Shown: positions 8,678-17,675, counted from the stretch's first letter. The stretch: DNA of 64,000 nt from Candidatus Hydrogenedentota bacterium (GCA_016182605.1 JACPGE010000026.1:25396-89395); one strand, 5' to 3'. Notes: generated by a model not told the origin, from the sequence alone. Numbers and translations are program-made.

Positions 8678-10804
8678 GTGTTTGATTCGACGCGCGCTTC
8701 ACGGCAAGGCTGGATCACCCGGATCCCGCGCGATGGGGCGATCGCCGTGCTGCTCTTTTTAGCGGGGGCCTGTGTGGGGATGCTTTACTGCCTGAACTGG
8801 GGCGGCAAACCGCTCTTCTGGCAGAACACGACGTTCATGCAGGCCATCATGTGGGTCTGTGGCCATGGTTTCGAGAATCCGATGGTTTCCGACGTGCCCG
8901 GCCTGGAGGCCTTCCTGGACGGAAACACGGACTGTTTCGATTGCGCGGCGATACCGGGCGATGTGCGCGTGTTGCCCGAGGACACGAGCGCCATGAGCTT
9001 CGAGGAGATTGACGCCTGGCATCCGCAGGATCAGTTTCCCGGCTTTCTTCCCTGGCAACGCTATCATCTCTACCTTGTGTTGACGGTGGCAGCATTCTGG
9101 TCGATCTTCGGGGTCTGCTGGTCCGCGCTCGTACCCCTGTGCGGCCTGCTCTATGGCGCCGCGATCGCGGCCGCATTCGGGATTTTCCGGCTCGGGGTGC
9201 GCCGCAGTCTCGCCACCTTCTTTGCGTTCATGCTGATGATCTCGCCGTTGCACCTCCAGATGCTTCCGCATATCCGCGATTATGCCAAAGCGCCTTTTCT
9301 GCTGCTCGCCATCCTGATCATGGGGCTGCTGCTTCGCGAGTCCCTTCACCGCAACCTGAGTCTCTTGCTGTCGGCATTCTGTGGCGCCCTGCTCGGCATC
9401 GGCATTGGGTTTCGAACCGATCTTGCGATTGCGGTACCGGCGTTTCTGCTGGCGCTTCCCCTCGCGCCGGTGGAATCCCGTGCCGGCCTGCGCTGGCGGC
9501 TCTTCGCCGGGGTCACGTTCATCTTGGCTTTCATCGGTGCGGGCTACCCCATCCTCCAGGAGCTGGCGAAGGAATCGGGGCACTTCGCACACGTCACGCT
9601 GTTGGGCTTCCTCAATTTCTGCGATCGGCGTCTGGGCGTGGCCGCGCCCCTCTACCACCTGGGCGATCCGTTCTCCGATTTTTATCTGGCCAATGCCGTT
9701 CAGAGTTACATGCACCGCATACATGGGACCATGCCCGAAACGCACGTGATGATGCCGCCCTACCACGAGGCGACCAATTTTTTTCTGATGGAATACATCA
9801 AGACCTTTCCGGGCGATCTCATCCTGCGGGCCTATACTGCCGTGCTGCGCATTCTCGATGAGATGCACCCGAAGGCGCATGCGCCCTACCCCCAGGGCAT
9901 CACGGCTCCCTGGCTCCTTCCCCTCTTCGACCTGCGCGCGCTGCTCCTCGATCGCCTCCCGGGCGGTGGGCGATACTATGCGGGGATCGCATTGGGGATT
10001 CTTGCGGCGCGCAACCTGCGCTGGGGATTCGGCGCCCTCCTGCTGCTGCTTTTCTTCGGCGGGTATCCCTCGCTTCAGTTCAACCTGCGGCACGCGTTTC
10101 ACCTGGAGTTCCTGTCGCTGTGGGCGTTTGCCTTCTTGCTCCAGCGCGGCCTCGATGTGTGCGGGATCGCCCTTTCGCCAGATAGACGCAGTGGCCTGCG
10201 CGAACAGCTCGTGCACCACGAGCGGGGCATCGCACCATCGCTTCTGCGCTTCGCGATTTTTGGCGCCGTAACCGTTTCCGGCCTGGCGCTGCTGCTGCAG
10301 GGCACGCGATTGTGGCAGCACCGTGCCGTTGCGGCTCTGGTGGAGCAGTGCGTCGCCGCTCCACTTGAGGCGCTGGTGGCCATCCCCAGTGCGGGCGGCG
10401 ATGTGACCGTGCTCTTCGATCTGGGTGATTTCGGGAAAACGCCGCCGCTGGAGCAATTCGACTTGCCCGTTCATTACGAGTATTTGATGGTGACGTGTGC
10501 GGGTGGCGAAGGCGCAATCCCGCTCACCTTCGTCTATGAAGCGGAGCACCGTGAGCATTTCAATTACACCCGCACGGTCACGGCGCCGTTGAAGGAAACG
10601 GGAGACGGTGTCACCCGGCTCTATTTCCCGCTGTACTTCGGCCAGGATTCCCGTTTTGCCGGGGTGCGTGTGCCCCAGGCACAGGCGGAGAAAGTGACCG
10701 GGTTCTACCGCGTGCACAACGCGCAGGAAATCCCCCTGTGGATGACACTCATCCTGCCTCCAGACTGGAAGGATCTCCCGCTGCATCAGTCCATGACGCG
10801 CTGA
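8678..10804 (+). CDS. Polytopic membrane protein, possible GT-C-type glycosyltransferase
   Basis: A 708-aa integral membrane protein. A cytosolic N terminus is followed by a first helix (AIAVLLFLAGACVGML), a soluble loop of about 90 residues with acidic residues, some eight to ten more helices, and a C-terminal extracytoplasmic domain of about 200 residues. The layout (large first loop, helix bundle, soluble C-terminal domain) resembles GT-C enzymes using polyprenyl-phosphate sugars. I cannot name a family. The start is GTG at 8678, preceded by GAGGA with 8-nt spacing, which fits better than the TTG at 8663. It converges on a polyprenyl-phosphate glycosyltransferase gene with 31 bp between stops, which fits a role in glycan transfer. 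Confidence 0.65.
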   Translation: MFDSTRASRQGWITRIPRDGAIAVLLFLAGACVGMLYCLNWGGKPLFWQNTTFMQAIMWVCGHGFENPMVSDVPGLEAFLDGNTDCFDCAAIPGDVRVLPEDTSAMSFEEIDAWHPQDQFPGFLPWQRYHLYLVLTVAAFWSIFGVCWSALVPLCGLLYGAAIAAAFGIFRLGVRRSLATFFAFMLMISPLHLQMLPHIRDYAKAPFLLLAILIMGLLLRESLHRNLSLLLSAFCGALLGIGIGFRTDLAIAVPAFLLALPLAPVESRAGLRWRLFAGVTFILAFIGAGYPILQELAKESGHFAHVTLLGFLNFCDRRLGVAAPLYHLGDPFSDFYLANAVQSYMHRIHGTMPETHVMMPPYHEATNFFLMEYIKTFPGDLILRAYTAVLRILDEMHPKAHAPYPQGITAPWLLPLFDLRALLLDRLPGGGRYYAGIALGILAARNLRWGFGALLLLLFFGGYPSLQFNLRHAFHLEFLSLWAFAFLLQRGLDVCGIALSPDRRSGLREQLVHHERGIAPSLLRFAIFGAVTVSGLALLLQGTRLWQHRAVAALVEQCVAAPLEALVAIPSAGGDVTVLFDLGDFGKTPPLEQFDLPVHYEYLMVTCAGGEGAIPLTFVYEAEHREHFNYTRTVTAPLKETGDGVTRLYFPLYFGQDSRFAGVRVPQAQAEKVTGFYRVHNAQEIPLWMTLILPPDWKDLPLHQSMTR

Positions 10805-10835
10805 GGCGATCCCCAGCCCGTGCGCGCAGGCCGGA

Positions 10836-11807
10836 TCATGGCGCTGGGGGAAACTCCGTGGATCGCCGCACGATGTAGTTCGGGCGGCCCTTCACCTCGT
10901 CGTGAATCCGGGCGACGTATTCGCCGATCACGCCAATACCGAGGAGGTTGATTCCTCCGAGAAACGAGGTGGCGATCAGGAGCGAGGCCCACGCCTTGAT
11001 GTCGAGCCCGACAACGAGTTTGTAATAGAGGGCCCAGGCGATGAGCAGGAGGGAAAAGATCAGCGCGATGAGCCCTGCGAAGCGGAAGACGAAGAGCGGC
11101 ACATAGGAGAAGGCAAAGATGGCGTTCATGGCCAGTTTCCACTGGCCGCGCAGACCCAGCCGCGTCCGGTGTGCGTGACGTGCGCGACGCGCAACAGGCA
11201 CACCGATCTGCCGGTAGCCCACCCAGGCGCGCAGGCCGCGCAGGAAGCGATTCCGCTCGGGCATGGCCCGGAGGGCATCCGCGACATTCCGGTCGATCAA
11301 GGCGAAGTTCGAGGCATCCACGGGCAGGTCGATCTGGGCTATGTGGCCCAGCACCCGGTAGAAGAGGGAGAACAAGGCGCGGCGCGGCAGGGATTCCTGC
11401 CGGGAACTGCGCACGGCATAGACGACATCGTAGCCCTCGCGCCATTTTTCCACGAAGGCCGCGAAAGCGCTGGGATCATCCTGCAAATCGGAATCGAGAA
11501 CGATCACCGCCTCGCCACGCGCGCGATCGAGTCCGGCTTCAATGGCCGGCTCCATTCCAAAATTGCGCGCGAGATGCAGCACCCGCAGCACCCCGGGATG
11601 GTCCTTCGCGCATGCGTCCAACTCGTCTTCCGTGCCATCGGTACTGCCGTCATTCACGAGGATCAGTTCGTGCGGACCCGGGTTATCCAGGGCCTCGAGG
11701 GCGATCAGGACTTCTTTCACGAAGACCCGGATATTCTCCCGCTCGTTGTATACCGGCGCAACGACGGAAATCTGGATGGCGCCAGTCTCTGCTGTGCGAT
11801 CACTCAT
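10836..11807 (-). CDS. Family 2 glycosyltransferase, polyprenyl-phosphate sugar transferase type
   Basis: A 323-aa GT2 enzyme of the DPM1/ArnC-like class. A GT-A domain occupies about residues 10-230 (VVAPVYNERENI, NDGSTDGT, metal-binding VLDSDLQDDPS) and is followed by two membrane helices around 235-300. These enzymes load a sugar onto undecaprenyl phosphate at the inner face of the membrane for later flipping and use by GT-C transferases. The ATG at 11807 overlaps the stop of the upstream methyltransferase (ATGA). It is the last gene of a long leftward operon. The sugar cannot be predicted. Confidence 0.9.
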   Translation of the reverse strand: MSDRTAETGAIQISVVAPVYNERENIRVFVKEVLIALEALDNPGPHELILVNDGSTDGTEDELDACAKDHPGVLRVLHLARNFGMEPAIEAGLDRARGEAVIVLDSDLQDDPSAFAAFVEKWREGYDVVYAVRSSRQESLPRRALFSLFYRVLGHIAQIDLPVDASNFALIDRNVADALRAMPERNRFLRGLRAWVGYRQIGVPVARRARHAHRTRLGLRGQWKLAMNAIFAFSYVPLFVFRFAGLIALIFSLLLIAWALYYKLVVGLDIKAWASLLIATSFLGGINLLGIGVIGEYVARIHDEVKGRPNYIVRRSTEFPPAP

Positions 11808-12547
11808 GATGCATCCGGGTCCTTTCGTACGGTCACGACGGCGGAGAGCCCTGCGGGAAGGGGCAAGAGGCGGAGCCAGGCGCATTCCATCCGCCCCAGG
11901 AGAATCAGGAGCCGGTTTACGATGGGGCGCACCGGTGGAAAGCCCTCGTATACTGGCAGACGCTGTGTAACGCGCTCCTTCCATCGTACCGCAATGGCGG
12001 GAAGCAAGGTAATTGCGTTCCAGTAGGTTTTCTGCAGCACGTGCAGCCCGCCTGACTGCACAACGGCTACGAGCGTGCCCGTGGTGTAGCGGCGGAAATG
12101 GCGGTTGTATTCGTCCCACGGGGAAAAGAGAAACGGATACGCGGGTACCGCGATGATGCCCACGCCGCCCGGCCGCAAGACACGGCAGGCCTCGGCCATG
12201 GCCGCGGCGTGATCTTTCACGTGTTCCAGCACATCCAGCATGATGAAGACGTCGATAGAATCTGCTGCCAGCGGCCAACCCCGTCCGGCGTCGAAAACAA
12301 CGCCTTCGGGAACGCCTTGCTTGTGCGCGAAGACCACGGCGGGTTCGGCAACATCGCTGCTGATGACCCGCCAGCCCTGCTCGGCAAGAATCGAGGAGAA
12401 GAGACCGCCTCCACAACCGAGTTCCAGGAGGGTCCCTCGCGCGGGGGCGTGGCGCGCGAGCAACTGCAGGACGAAACGGCGCTTATTGATGAACCACCAA
12501 TAATGCGCTTCGGTCTCGCGATGTACCACCAGCCATTCGTGCTGCAT
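11804..12547 (-). CDS. Class I SAM-dependent methyltransferase
   Basis: A 247-aa methyltransferase of the Methyltransf_11/23 type. It has an N-terminal HYWWFINKRR segment seen in several envelope-associated methyltransferases, the SAM motif LLELGCGGGLFSSIL, and motif II around DVFIMLDVLEHV. The ATG at 12547 is chosen over a GTG 21 nt upstream because the sequence after it is the more typical family start. It is coupled to the following GT2 gene by a 4-bp overlap, suggesting it modifies a sugar or lipid in the same pathway. The substrate is unknown. Confidence 0.85.
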   Translation of the reverse strand: MQHEWLVVHRETEAHYWWFINKRRFVLQLLARHAPARGTLLELGCGGGLFSSILAEQGWRVISSDVAEPAVVFAHKQGVPEGVVFDAGRGWPLAADSIDVFIMLDVLEHVKDHAAAMAEACRVLRPGGVGIIAVPAYPFLFSPWDEYNRHFRRYTTGTLVAVVQSGGLHVLQKTYWNAITLLPAIAVRWKERVTQRLPVYEGFPPVRPIVNRLLILLGRMECAWLRLLPLPAGLSAVVTVRKDPDAS

Positions 12548-12648
12548 GCCTATCCCCGGGTGTTGCACTCATTAGAGGCGCTCATTCTACCTCAAGGTCC
12601 TCACGCACTTCGCCTGTTACGACGCGCGATGGAGGGAGGGCCAAGACA

Positions 12649-13128
12649 TCAGGTTTCAAGGGGAACGGCGCGGGCGAGCGTATCCTGCCAGCCGGGAGGC
12701 AAGAGCCCCCGATCGTCGATGGCGATGGTGCGCCGATCCCCGCCGGCATGCGCCAGCCGCACGGAAACGTGCCGCGGCGGCAAGAGGGTTCCGGCACGTT
12801 CGGCCCACTCGACGACGCAGATGCCGGAGGGCTCGAAGATCTCTTCGTAGCCGAGGTCGTAGACTTCTTCGGGACCGCTGAGGCGGTAGAGATCGAGGTG
12901 GGTCAGGAGGCCGTCCTCATATTCATTGACCAGCGTGAAGGTGGGGCTGTGCACATTGCCCGCGTGGTTCAGGGTCTGCGACATGCCCCGCACAAGGCAG
13001 GTTTTTCCGGTGGCGAGATCGCCGTAGAGGGCCACGACGGAGCCGGGCGGCAGGAGGCCGATCAAGGCGCGCCCCAGCGCCTCGGTGGCTTCCGGGGAGG
13101 CCGTGGTGCACGTCCAGACCGGAGCCAT
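12649..13128 (-). CDS. tsaE: tRNA threonylcarbamoyladenosine biosynthesis ATPase
   Basis: A 159-aa TsaE protein, the ATPase that works with TsaD and TsaB to make t6A37 in ANN-decoding tRNAs. The P-loop reads GDLATGKT, whereas most family members have GDLGAGKT; the Gly-Lys-Thr core is intact. SPTFTLVNEY and HLDLYRL are family signatures, and VVEWAER is also conserved. The ATG at 13128 shares one base with the glgA stop (TAATG), so translation is probably coupled. TsaB and TsaD are not in the window. Confidence 0.93.
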   Translation of the reverse strand: MAPVWTCTTASPEATEALGRALIGLLPPGSVVALYGDLATGKTCLVRGMSQTLNHAGNVHSPTFTLVNEYEDGLLTHLDLYRLSGPEEVYDLGYEEIFEPSGICVVEWAERAGTLLPPRHVSVRLAHAGGDRRTIAIDDRGLLPPGWQDTLARAVPLET

Positions 13129-14582
13129 TATGCGGCGCCCTTCAGTTTTTCGTAGAGCGATTCGTAGACCTTGCTGGAGACGGCCCAGGAGAAGTCTTCG
13201 AGCATGGCGCGGCATTGCACGGGGCGGAACTGCTGCTCCGTGCGGTAGAGCCGGATTGACTGCCTCATCGCGGCATGAAGGGCCCCCACGGTCTTCGGCA
13301 TGAACCCGATTCCGTTGGCCCGGCCATGCTTTACGTTGACTGGATTCAGGGGCAGCACGGTGTCGTAGAGGCCGCCGGTGCGGCGCACGACGGGCAGGGC
13401 GCCGTAGATCATGCTGTACATCTGCGTGAGTCCGCAGGGCTCATAGCGGGAGGGCATGAGAAAGTAGTCGGAGCCCGCGATGATGCGGTGGGACAATGCG
13501 GGATCGTAGGTCAGGGCGACGCGCAACCACTCCTTGTGGGCATCCGCGGCTTGCAGGAGACGCTGTTCCAGACTGGTCTCGCCGGTGCCGAGAACAATCA
13601 TCTGGATTTCGTCGTTCGCGAGGCGCGGGAGCATATCGATAATCAGATCAATGCCCTTTTGCCAGGTGAGCCGGCTCACGACGCAGTAGAGCGGCCGCAT
13701 TTCCAGGGGCAGCGCAAACTCGGTCTGCAATGCGCGCTTGCATTCGCTCTTGCCCGCGAGTTCTACCATGTCGAAGGGCCGCTTGATATGGGCGTCGTGC
13801 GATGGGTGCCAGGCGTCGTAGTCGATGCCATTCAGGATGCCGTAGAGGTCATTTTTGCGGGCGCGCAAGGCGAGATCCATGCCCGCGCCGTATTCGAGGG
13901 TTTGTATCTCCTGGGCGTAGCGGGGACTCACGGTATTCAGGGCGTCCGCGTAGCGGATCGCGCCCTGCATCAGGTTCAGATCCCCCTGGTATTCCAGCCC
14001 ATCCGGATTGAACAATTCGCCGGGGAGTCCGGTCTGAATGTAGGCGTGGCCGGGGTAGCGTCCCTGAAAGTTCAGGTTGTGTATGGTGAAGAGGGTTTTT
14101 ACCGGCGCCCAAAAGGGGTCATCCTTATAGCGGGTCTTGAGAAAAACGGGCAGGGCGGCCGTCTGCCAGTCGTGGCAATGAATGATGTCGGGTTGCCACC
14201 CTTCGTGTTTGATGATGTCCAGGACGGCGAGACAGAAAAAGGAGAAGCGCGCGGCATTGTCCCAGTAGTCCTGCTGGCCGTCGTCGTAAGGACGCGGGCG
14301 CCCAAAAAAGCCTTCATGTTCGATGAGGTAGAGGGGGACGCCGCCGTAGGGCAGGGTTGAACGGTAGAAGCTCCCCCACTCTTCCCCGTAGCCGAGCCGG
14401 GCGCAACACATGCCCGATTTGATGCCGGCGTATTTCCGATCGATGCTCTGATAGAAGGGCATGGCGAGGCGCACCTCGTGGCCGTGTTCGAGCAGGGCTT
14501 TGGGGAGCGATGCGGAGACCTCGGCCAAGCCGCCTGTACTCAGGAGGGGCGAGCATTCGGAGGTGACATGAAGGATTTTCAT
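13128..14582 (-). CDS. glgA: Glycogen/starch synthase, GT5 family
   Basis: A 484-aa enzyme of normal GlgA length. It transfers glucose from ADP-glucose to the growing alpha-1,4-glucan. The N terminus (MKILHVTSECSPLLSTGGLA) aligns with the family, but the conserved Lys of the KTGGL motif (Lys15 in E. coli) is Ser here. The C-terminal site is typical: SRLTWQKG, VLGTGE, and RYEPCGLTQMYSMIYG containing the catalytic Glu region. No other glycogen genes are nearby. Co-transcription with tsaE and nif3-like genes looks like generic operon packing. Confidence 0.9.
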   Translation of the reverse strand: MKILHVTSECSPLLSTGGLAEVSASLPKALLEHGHEVRLAMPFYQSIDRKYAGIKSGMCCARLGYGEEWGSFYRSTLPYGGVPLYLIEHEGFFGRPRPYDDGQQDYWDNAARFSFFCLAVLDIIKHEGWQPDIIHCHDWQTAALPVFLKTRYKDDPFWAPVKTLFTIHNLNFQGRYPGHAYIQTGLPGELFNPDGLEYQGDLNLMQGAIRYADALNTVSPRYAQEIQTLEYGAGMDLALRARKNDLYGILNGIDYDAWHPSHDAHIKRPFDMVELAGKSECKRALQTEFALPLEMRPLYCVVSRLTWQKGIDLIIDMLPRLANDEIQMIVLGTGETSLEQRLLQAADAHKEWLRVALTYDPALSHRIIAGSDYFLMPSRYEPCGLTQMYSMIYGALPVVRRTGGLYDTVLPLNPVNVKHGRANGIGFMPKTVGALHAAMRQSIRLYRTEQQFRPVQCRAMLEDFSWAVSSKVYESLYEKLKGAA

Positions 14583-14613
14583 TGACGCACTTCGGTTCTT
14601 TCCCAGTTTCGAT

Positions 14614-15183
14614 TCAGGCCCGCGCCATGGCTGCGCGGCGGCCGAAAATCATGGCTACGATACAAGAGATCGTCATCACAGCCAGAATGGCTGCGGCTTG
14701 CAGGATACTCGCAACTACGCGCGCGCCGTAGGCCTGTCCAATGACGATATCGTAGGGGGTGGTGAGATCTGCTTCCGGGTATTGGCTGAGCAGGCGGTAG
14801 TTTCCGGGTTTCTCCACGTCGAAAACCCGCACCGACTCTGCCATGCGGCGGCGGATGCGATAGCCCTCGGAGCCATCGGCCGGTTTCACGTCGACCTTCG
14901 CCCCGCTGTCGAGGTGCTGGAGGGCGAAGCTCATTTTCTCCATGCCCGGCGGGCGCACGACTTCCTTGCTGTCCATACTGCGGTTGAACTCGTGAAAGAT
15001 GTAATACTGGCCCGGTTCGCTCAGGGCAAAATCGAGAATGCCGGGGGCGGTCGTGGCGACATTGTCCTTCCGGCTGGTGATCGCGCCGCGAATCAGAACG
15101 CCCATGATGGCGAGGGTGCCGGCCAGCACCACGGCGGTAATGAATACCCACATGCCAAGCGGGTACTGGGGTCGTTTCATCAT
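14614..15183 (-). CDS. Two-helix membrane protein with extracytoplasmic domain, unknown function
   Basis: A 189-aa protein. An N-terminal helix (MWVFITAVVLAGTLAIMGVL) is followed by about 110 residues predicted outside the cytoplasm, then a C-terminal helix (ILAVMTISCIVAMIFG). The middle part includes GQYYIFHEFNRSMDSKEV and looks beta-rich, but I cannot assign a family. Two adjacent ATGs (15183, 15180) are possible starts; the first overlaps the Nif3-like stop as ATGA. It lies between nif3-like and glgA genes in the leftward operon. Confidence 0.72.
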   Translation of the reverse strand: MMKRPQYPLGMWVFITAVVLAGTLAIMGVLIRGAITSRKDNVATTAPGILDFALSEPGQYYIFHEFNRSMDSKEVVRPPGMEKMSFALQHLDSGAKVDVKPADGSEGYRIRRRMAESVRVFDVEKPGNYRLLSQYPEADLTTPYDIVIGQAYGARVVASILQAAAILAVMTISCIVAMIFGRRAAMARA

Positions 15184-16298
15184 GAGACATCCTGTTCTGC
15201 AATCACCCGGAAATAATCGGGTTCGATAAATGTGGAGACTTTCAGGCCCGCGCAGTGGCGGCGCAAGTATGCCGCCATGGCCGGGACAATGCCTTTTTCC
15301 GTGCCCCAATGACCGGCATCGATCAGTGCGGCGCCGCGTTTGGCGGCCTCTTCGGCATCGTGGTATTTTACGTCACCGGTGACATACACGTCGATATCAC
15401 GCGGAAGCTTGCGCACTTCGCTTCCGCCCGCCCCCCCCATGACGGCGACGCGCGAAACTTTGCGTTTCGATGCGCCCACCACGCGCACATGGCCGAGACC
15501 GAGCGCAGCGACCACGGTGGCCGCGAATGCATCCAGCGCGAGCGGTTTGGACAGGTTGCCCTGAATCCCCAGTCCGAGGCGGTCCGCGCGGTTGTTCAAG
15601 GGGATCGCGTCATACGCGGGCTCCTCGTAGGGATGCGCCGCGCAAAGAGCCCGCACCACGGCGGAGCTTAGCTGCGCCGGGGCGATCATCTCCAGGCGCA
15701 TTTCGGGTTCGCGGTTCAATTGCCCCTTTCGCCCCGAGTAGGGCGTGGCCCCTGTGCCCGGCATAAAGGTGCCCGTCCCCGGGGTGACGAACGAACAAGA
15801 AGTGTAGTCTCCGATTTGTCCGGCACCGGCCCGCGCCATGGCATCGCGCACGGCGTCCAGATGGGATTCCGGCACAAAGGTGACGATTTTGACGTTTGTC
15901 AGATGCGGGGCCGGGAAAAGCGGCGCACGCTCCTGGAGTTGCAGCGCCTCGGCCAGGCAGGTGTTTACGCCCCCGGCGGCGATGTCGAGGTTGGTGTGCG
16001 CGCCAAAGCAGGCGATGTCTGCGCGCACGAAATCGAGACACATGCGGGTGTGCGGATCGTCCTCGTCAAGCCGTTTCAGGGCGTCCCAGATGAGGGGATG
16101 GTGGGAAACGACCATCTGCGCCTTGCGCTTGACGGCCTCCTGGTAGACTGCGGGATTAACGGAGAGGCAGGTGAGCACGTGGCCGACTTTGGCGGATCGT
16201 TTGCCACACAGGAGGCCGATCCGGTCCCATTCATAGGCGTAGGCCGGGGGCGCCCACGCCTCCATGAGGGAACAGATGTCATCCACGCTATAACTCAC
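15180..16298 (-). CDS. Nif3-like dinuclear metal center protein
   Basis: A 372-aa Nif3/DUF34 family protein, the long form with an inserted PII-like domain (about residues 130-240). Metal ligands are visible as SHHPLIWD and HTNLDIA near the N terminus and DAGHWGTE near the C terminus. The family forms toroidal hexamers. It is annotated as GTP cyclohydrolase I type 2, but its cellular role is still uncertain. The start is GTG at 16298 (SYSVDDICSLMEAW). It lies 36 bp after the Memo-like gene and overlaps the membrane-protein gene by 4 bp. Confidence 0.9.
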   Translation of the reverse strand: MSYSVDDICSLMEAWAPPAYAYEWDRIGLLCGKRSAKVGHVLTCLSVNPAVYQEAVKRKAQMVVSHHPLIWDALKRLDEDDPHTRMCLDFVRADIACFGAHTNLDIAAGGVNTCLAEALQLQERAPLFPAPHLTNVKIVTFVPESHLDAVRDAMARAGAGQIGDYTSCSFVTPGTGTFMPGTGATPYSGRKGQLNREPEMRLEMIAPAQLSSAVVRALCAAHPYEEPAYDAIPLNNRADRLGLGIQGNLSKPLALDAFAATVVAALGLGHVRVVGASKRKVSRVAVMGGAGGSEVRKLPRDIDVYVTGDVKYHDAEEAAKRGAALIDAGHWGTEKGIVPAMAAYLRRHCAGLKVSTFIEPDYFRVIAEQDVS

Positions 16299-16334
16299 GG
16301 AATTCCCCTTCGTGCGTCCGGTTCAGTCCGGTGA

Positions 16335-17147
16335 TTATGCCGCATGGGACATACTCAGTGCACCGTAACCGACCACGCGGTTGAAATCGTGGGATACCGC
16401 GCCGCTGGTGCGGTAATCGAGAAGGGACCAGTCCTGGGCGCCCAGCGCAAGGGCCGCAGACATGCCCGCGACGACGGCCGGGGTTCCGCACATGCTGCAC
16501 GCCCCGCTTGCGGTAGCTTCGCGCACGGCCTGCGGGGACTGGGTCAGGACAAAATCGAGCGATGCCCGGTCGATGGCGTTGGCCTCCGATTCACGGAGGT
16601 AATGGGAGAGGTCGGTGGAGAGCACCAGGAGGTCCTCTGCCTGCATGAGACCGGCGATGACCCGGCCCGCCTCCTCGTGCCATGGGGTGGCGTCGCTGCC
16701 GAAGAGTATGGGGACAATGGAGATATTGCCCAAGGCGGCTTGCAGGAAGGGCAACTGAACTTCCAGGGTATGTTCCAATTCGTGGGCCTCCTGGCAGGTA
16801 CTGCCCAAGGCTCCCTGGAGGGCGGTAATGGCCGCCTGATCCACCGGCAGTTCGCCCATAGGGGTCTCAAAGCAGTCCGCGCTGGGCAGGGAGAGCCCTT
16901 CGAAGCGGTGGCGATGAGAACGGCCCAAGAGAAAGACGCGCGCGACGGCACGGCCTTTCATGCGGGCGTAGGCATGCCCGGCGGTGGGTCCGGAGTAGGG
17001 GTAGCCCGCATGGGGCACGAGAACTGCGCGCAGGCCTGGCTGGGAGAGTTCCCCGCTGGAGGCGAGGAGGGCGTCCACGCAATCGCGCAGTTCGCCGGGG
17101 TCCCCCGGATAGAAGCGGCCCGCCACGGCTGGCGCACGTTTCTTCAT
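16335..17147 (-). CDS. Memo-like protein (AmmeMemoRadiSam system protein B)
   Basis: A 270-aa member of the Memo family, structurally related to class III non-haem iron dioxygenases. Signature stretches are VPHAGYPYSGPTAGHAYARM near residue 40, LLGRSHRHRF, STDLSHYL and CSMCGTPAV. Genes for the usual partners (AMMECR1 protein and its radical SAM enzyme) are not in the window, so whether the system is complete is unknown. It is the first gene of the leftward operon that continues to 10.8 kb. Confidence 0.9.
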   Translation of the reverse strand: MKKRAPAVAGRFYPGDPGELRDCVDALLASSGELSQPGLRAVLVPHAGYPYSGPTAGHAYARMKGRAVARVFLLGRSHRHRFEGLSLPSADCFETPMGELPVDQAAITALQGALGSTCQEAHELEHTLEVQLPFLQAALGNISIVPILFGSDATPWHEEAGRVIAGLMQAEDLLVLSTDLSHYLRESEANAIDRASLDFVLTQSPQAVREATASGACSMCGTPAVVAGMSAALALGAQDWSLLDYRTSGAVSHDFNRVVGYGALSMSHAA

Positions 17148-17271
17148 CGATCGGTTCCTTTTCTCCTGTAGTTTTAGTGTAGCAAGACCCCGCAGATTCT
17201 TCCAGACAAGTATGAAAACCGCGATTCGGGCGGGTGGTGCGTTCCCGCGTTCCCTTTGCGCCGCCGCGCCC

Positions 17272-17299
17272 TAAAGTTCCCCTGGCTTTCTGCCGAAAA
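17272..17299 (+). promoter_or_regulatory. Sigma-28 (FliA)-like promoter
   Basis: TAAAGTTC (17272-17279), a 12-bp spacer and GCCGAAAA (17292-17299) match the flagellar sigma factor consensus TAAAGTTT-N11-GCCGATAA at seven of eight bases in each box. The spacer is one base longer than optimal. It lies about 50 bp upstream of the 65-aa gene, leaving a short 5' UTR. No better sigma-70 promoter is visible in this gap. Confidence 0.55.
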
Positions 17300-17347
17300 A
17301 GAAGACAGAGTTGAAAAGTTGTGGCCCGATGCAGAAAGGAGGCTGTC

Positions 17348-17545
17348 ATGGCTGGTTTACTCAGTAGTGTCAGCAGCGTCGGGGCCGGTGTTAGTCAGGG
17401 TCGTACTCAGGGCACGCCCCCGTCAGTTCGTCTGAAGGATCAGGAGCAACTTTCGGGAGGTGTAAAAGCAGCCGCGCTTCAACTCATTCAGAGCGCGGTG
17501 GCTGCCACGGGAACGGCCAGACACGACCTCGACGTGCTGGCTTAG
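17348..17545 (+). CDS. 65-aa protein, possible YjfB-like putative motility protein
   Basis: The start at ATG 17348 has an excellent Shine-Dalgarno (AAAGGAGG, 5 nt upstream). With a promoter-like element before it and a strong terminator after it, the gene is a compact single-gene unit. The protein is Ser/Ala/Gln-rich, with no signal peptide or membrane helix. A first part (SSVSSVGAGVSQGRTQ) is followed by a helical part (VKAAALQLIQSAVAATG) and an ending RHDLDVLA. This layout resembles small YjfB-type putative motility proteins, some controlled by the flagellar sigma factor. The resemblance is from memory of the family pattern and is weak. Function is otherwise unknown. Confidence 0.6.
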   Translation: MAGLLSSVSSVGAGVSQGRTQGTPPSVRLKDQEQLSGGVKAAALQLIQSAVAATGTARHDLDVLA

Positions 17546-17563
17546 CGCTTCATTACTCCTTGA

Positions 17564-17606
17564 GGGGAGGTATTGCAAGGATGCAATGCCTCCCCGTACT
17601 TTTTTT
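17564..17606 (+). terminator. Rho-independent terminator of the 65-aa gene
   Basis: A 14-bp stem (GGGGAGGTATTGCA with TGCAATGCCTCCCC, one T-G wobble) with a 4-nt loop is followed by GTAC and seven T's. It is among the strongest terminators in the window and isolates the small gene from the downstream membrane-protein gene. Confidence 0.88.
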
Positions 17607-17675
17607 GGACAGCCCTGCCTGCGGACAGGTATATTCGCTTGCACGAAGCAACCCCCAGGAGTCCCATCCCGCCCC

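Noticed and set aside
8759..10786. 675-codon open frame on the minus strand
   Set aside because: Antisense of the membrane-protein gene; its translation is rich in Arg, Gln and Glu with no domain.
12547..12568. Upstream GTG start of the methyltransferase
   Set aside because: The seven extra residues (starting MQHPGIG) add nothing family-like; the ATG at 12547 is preferred.
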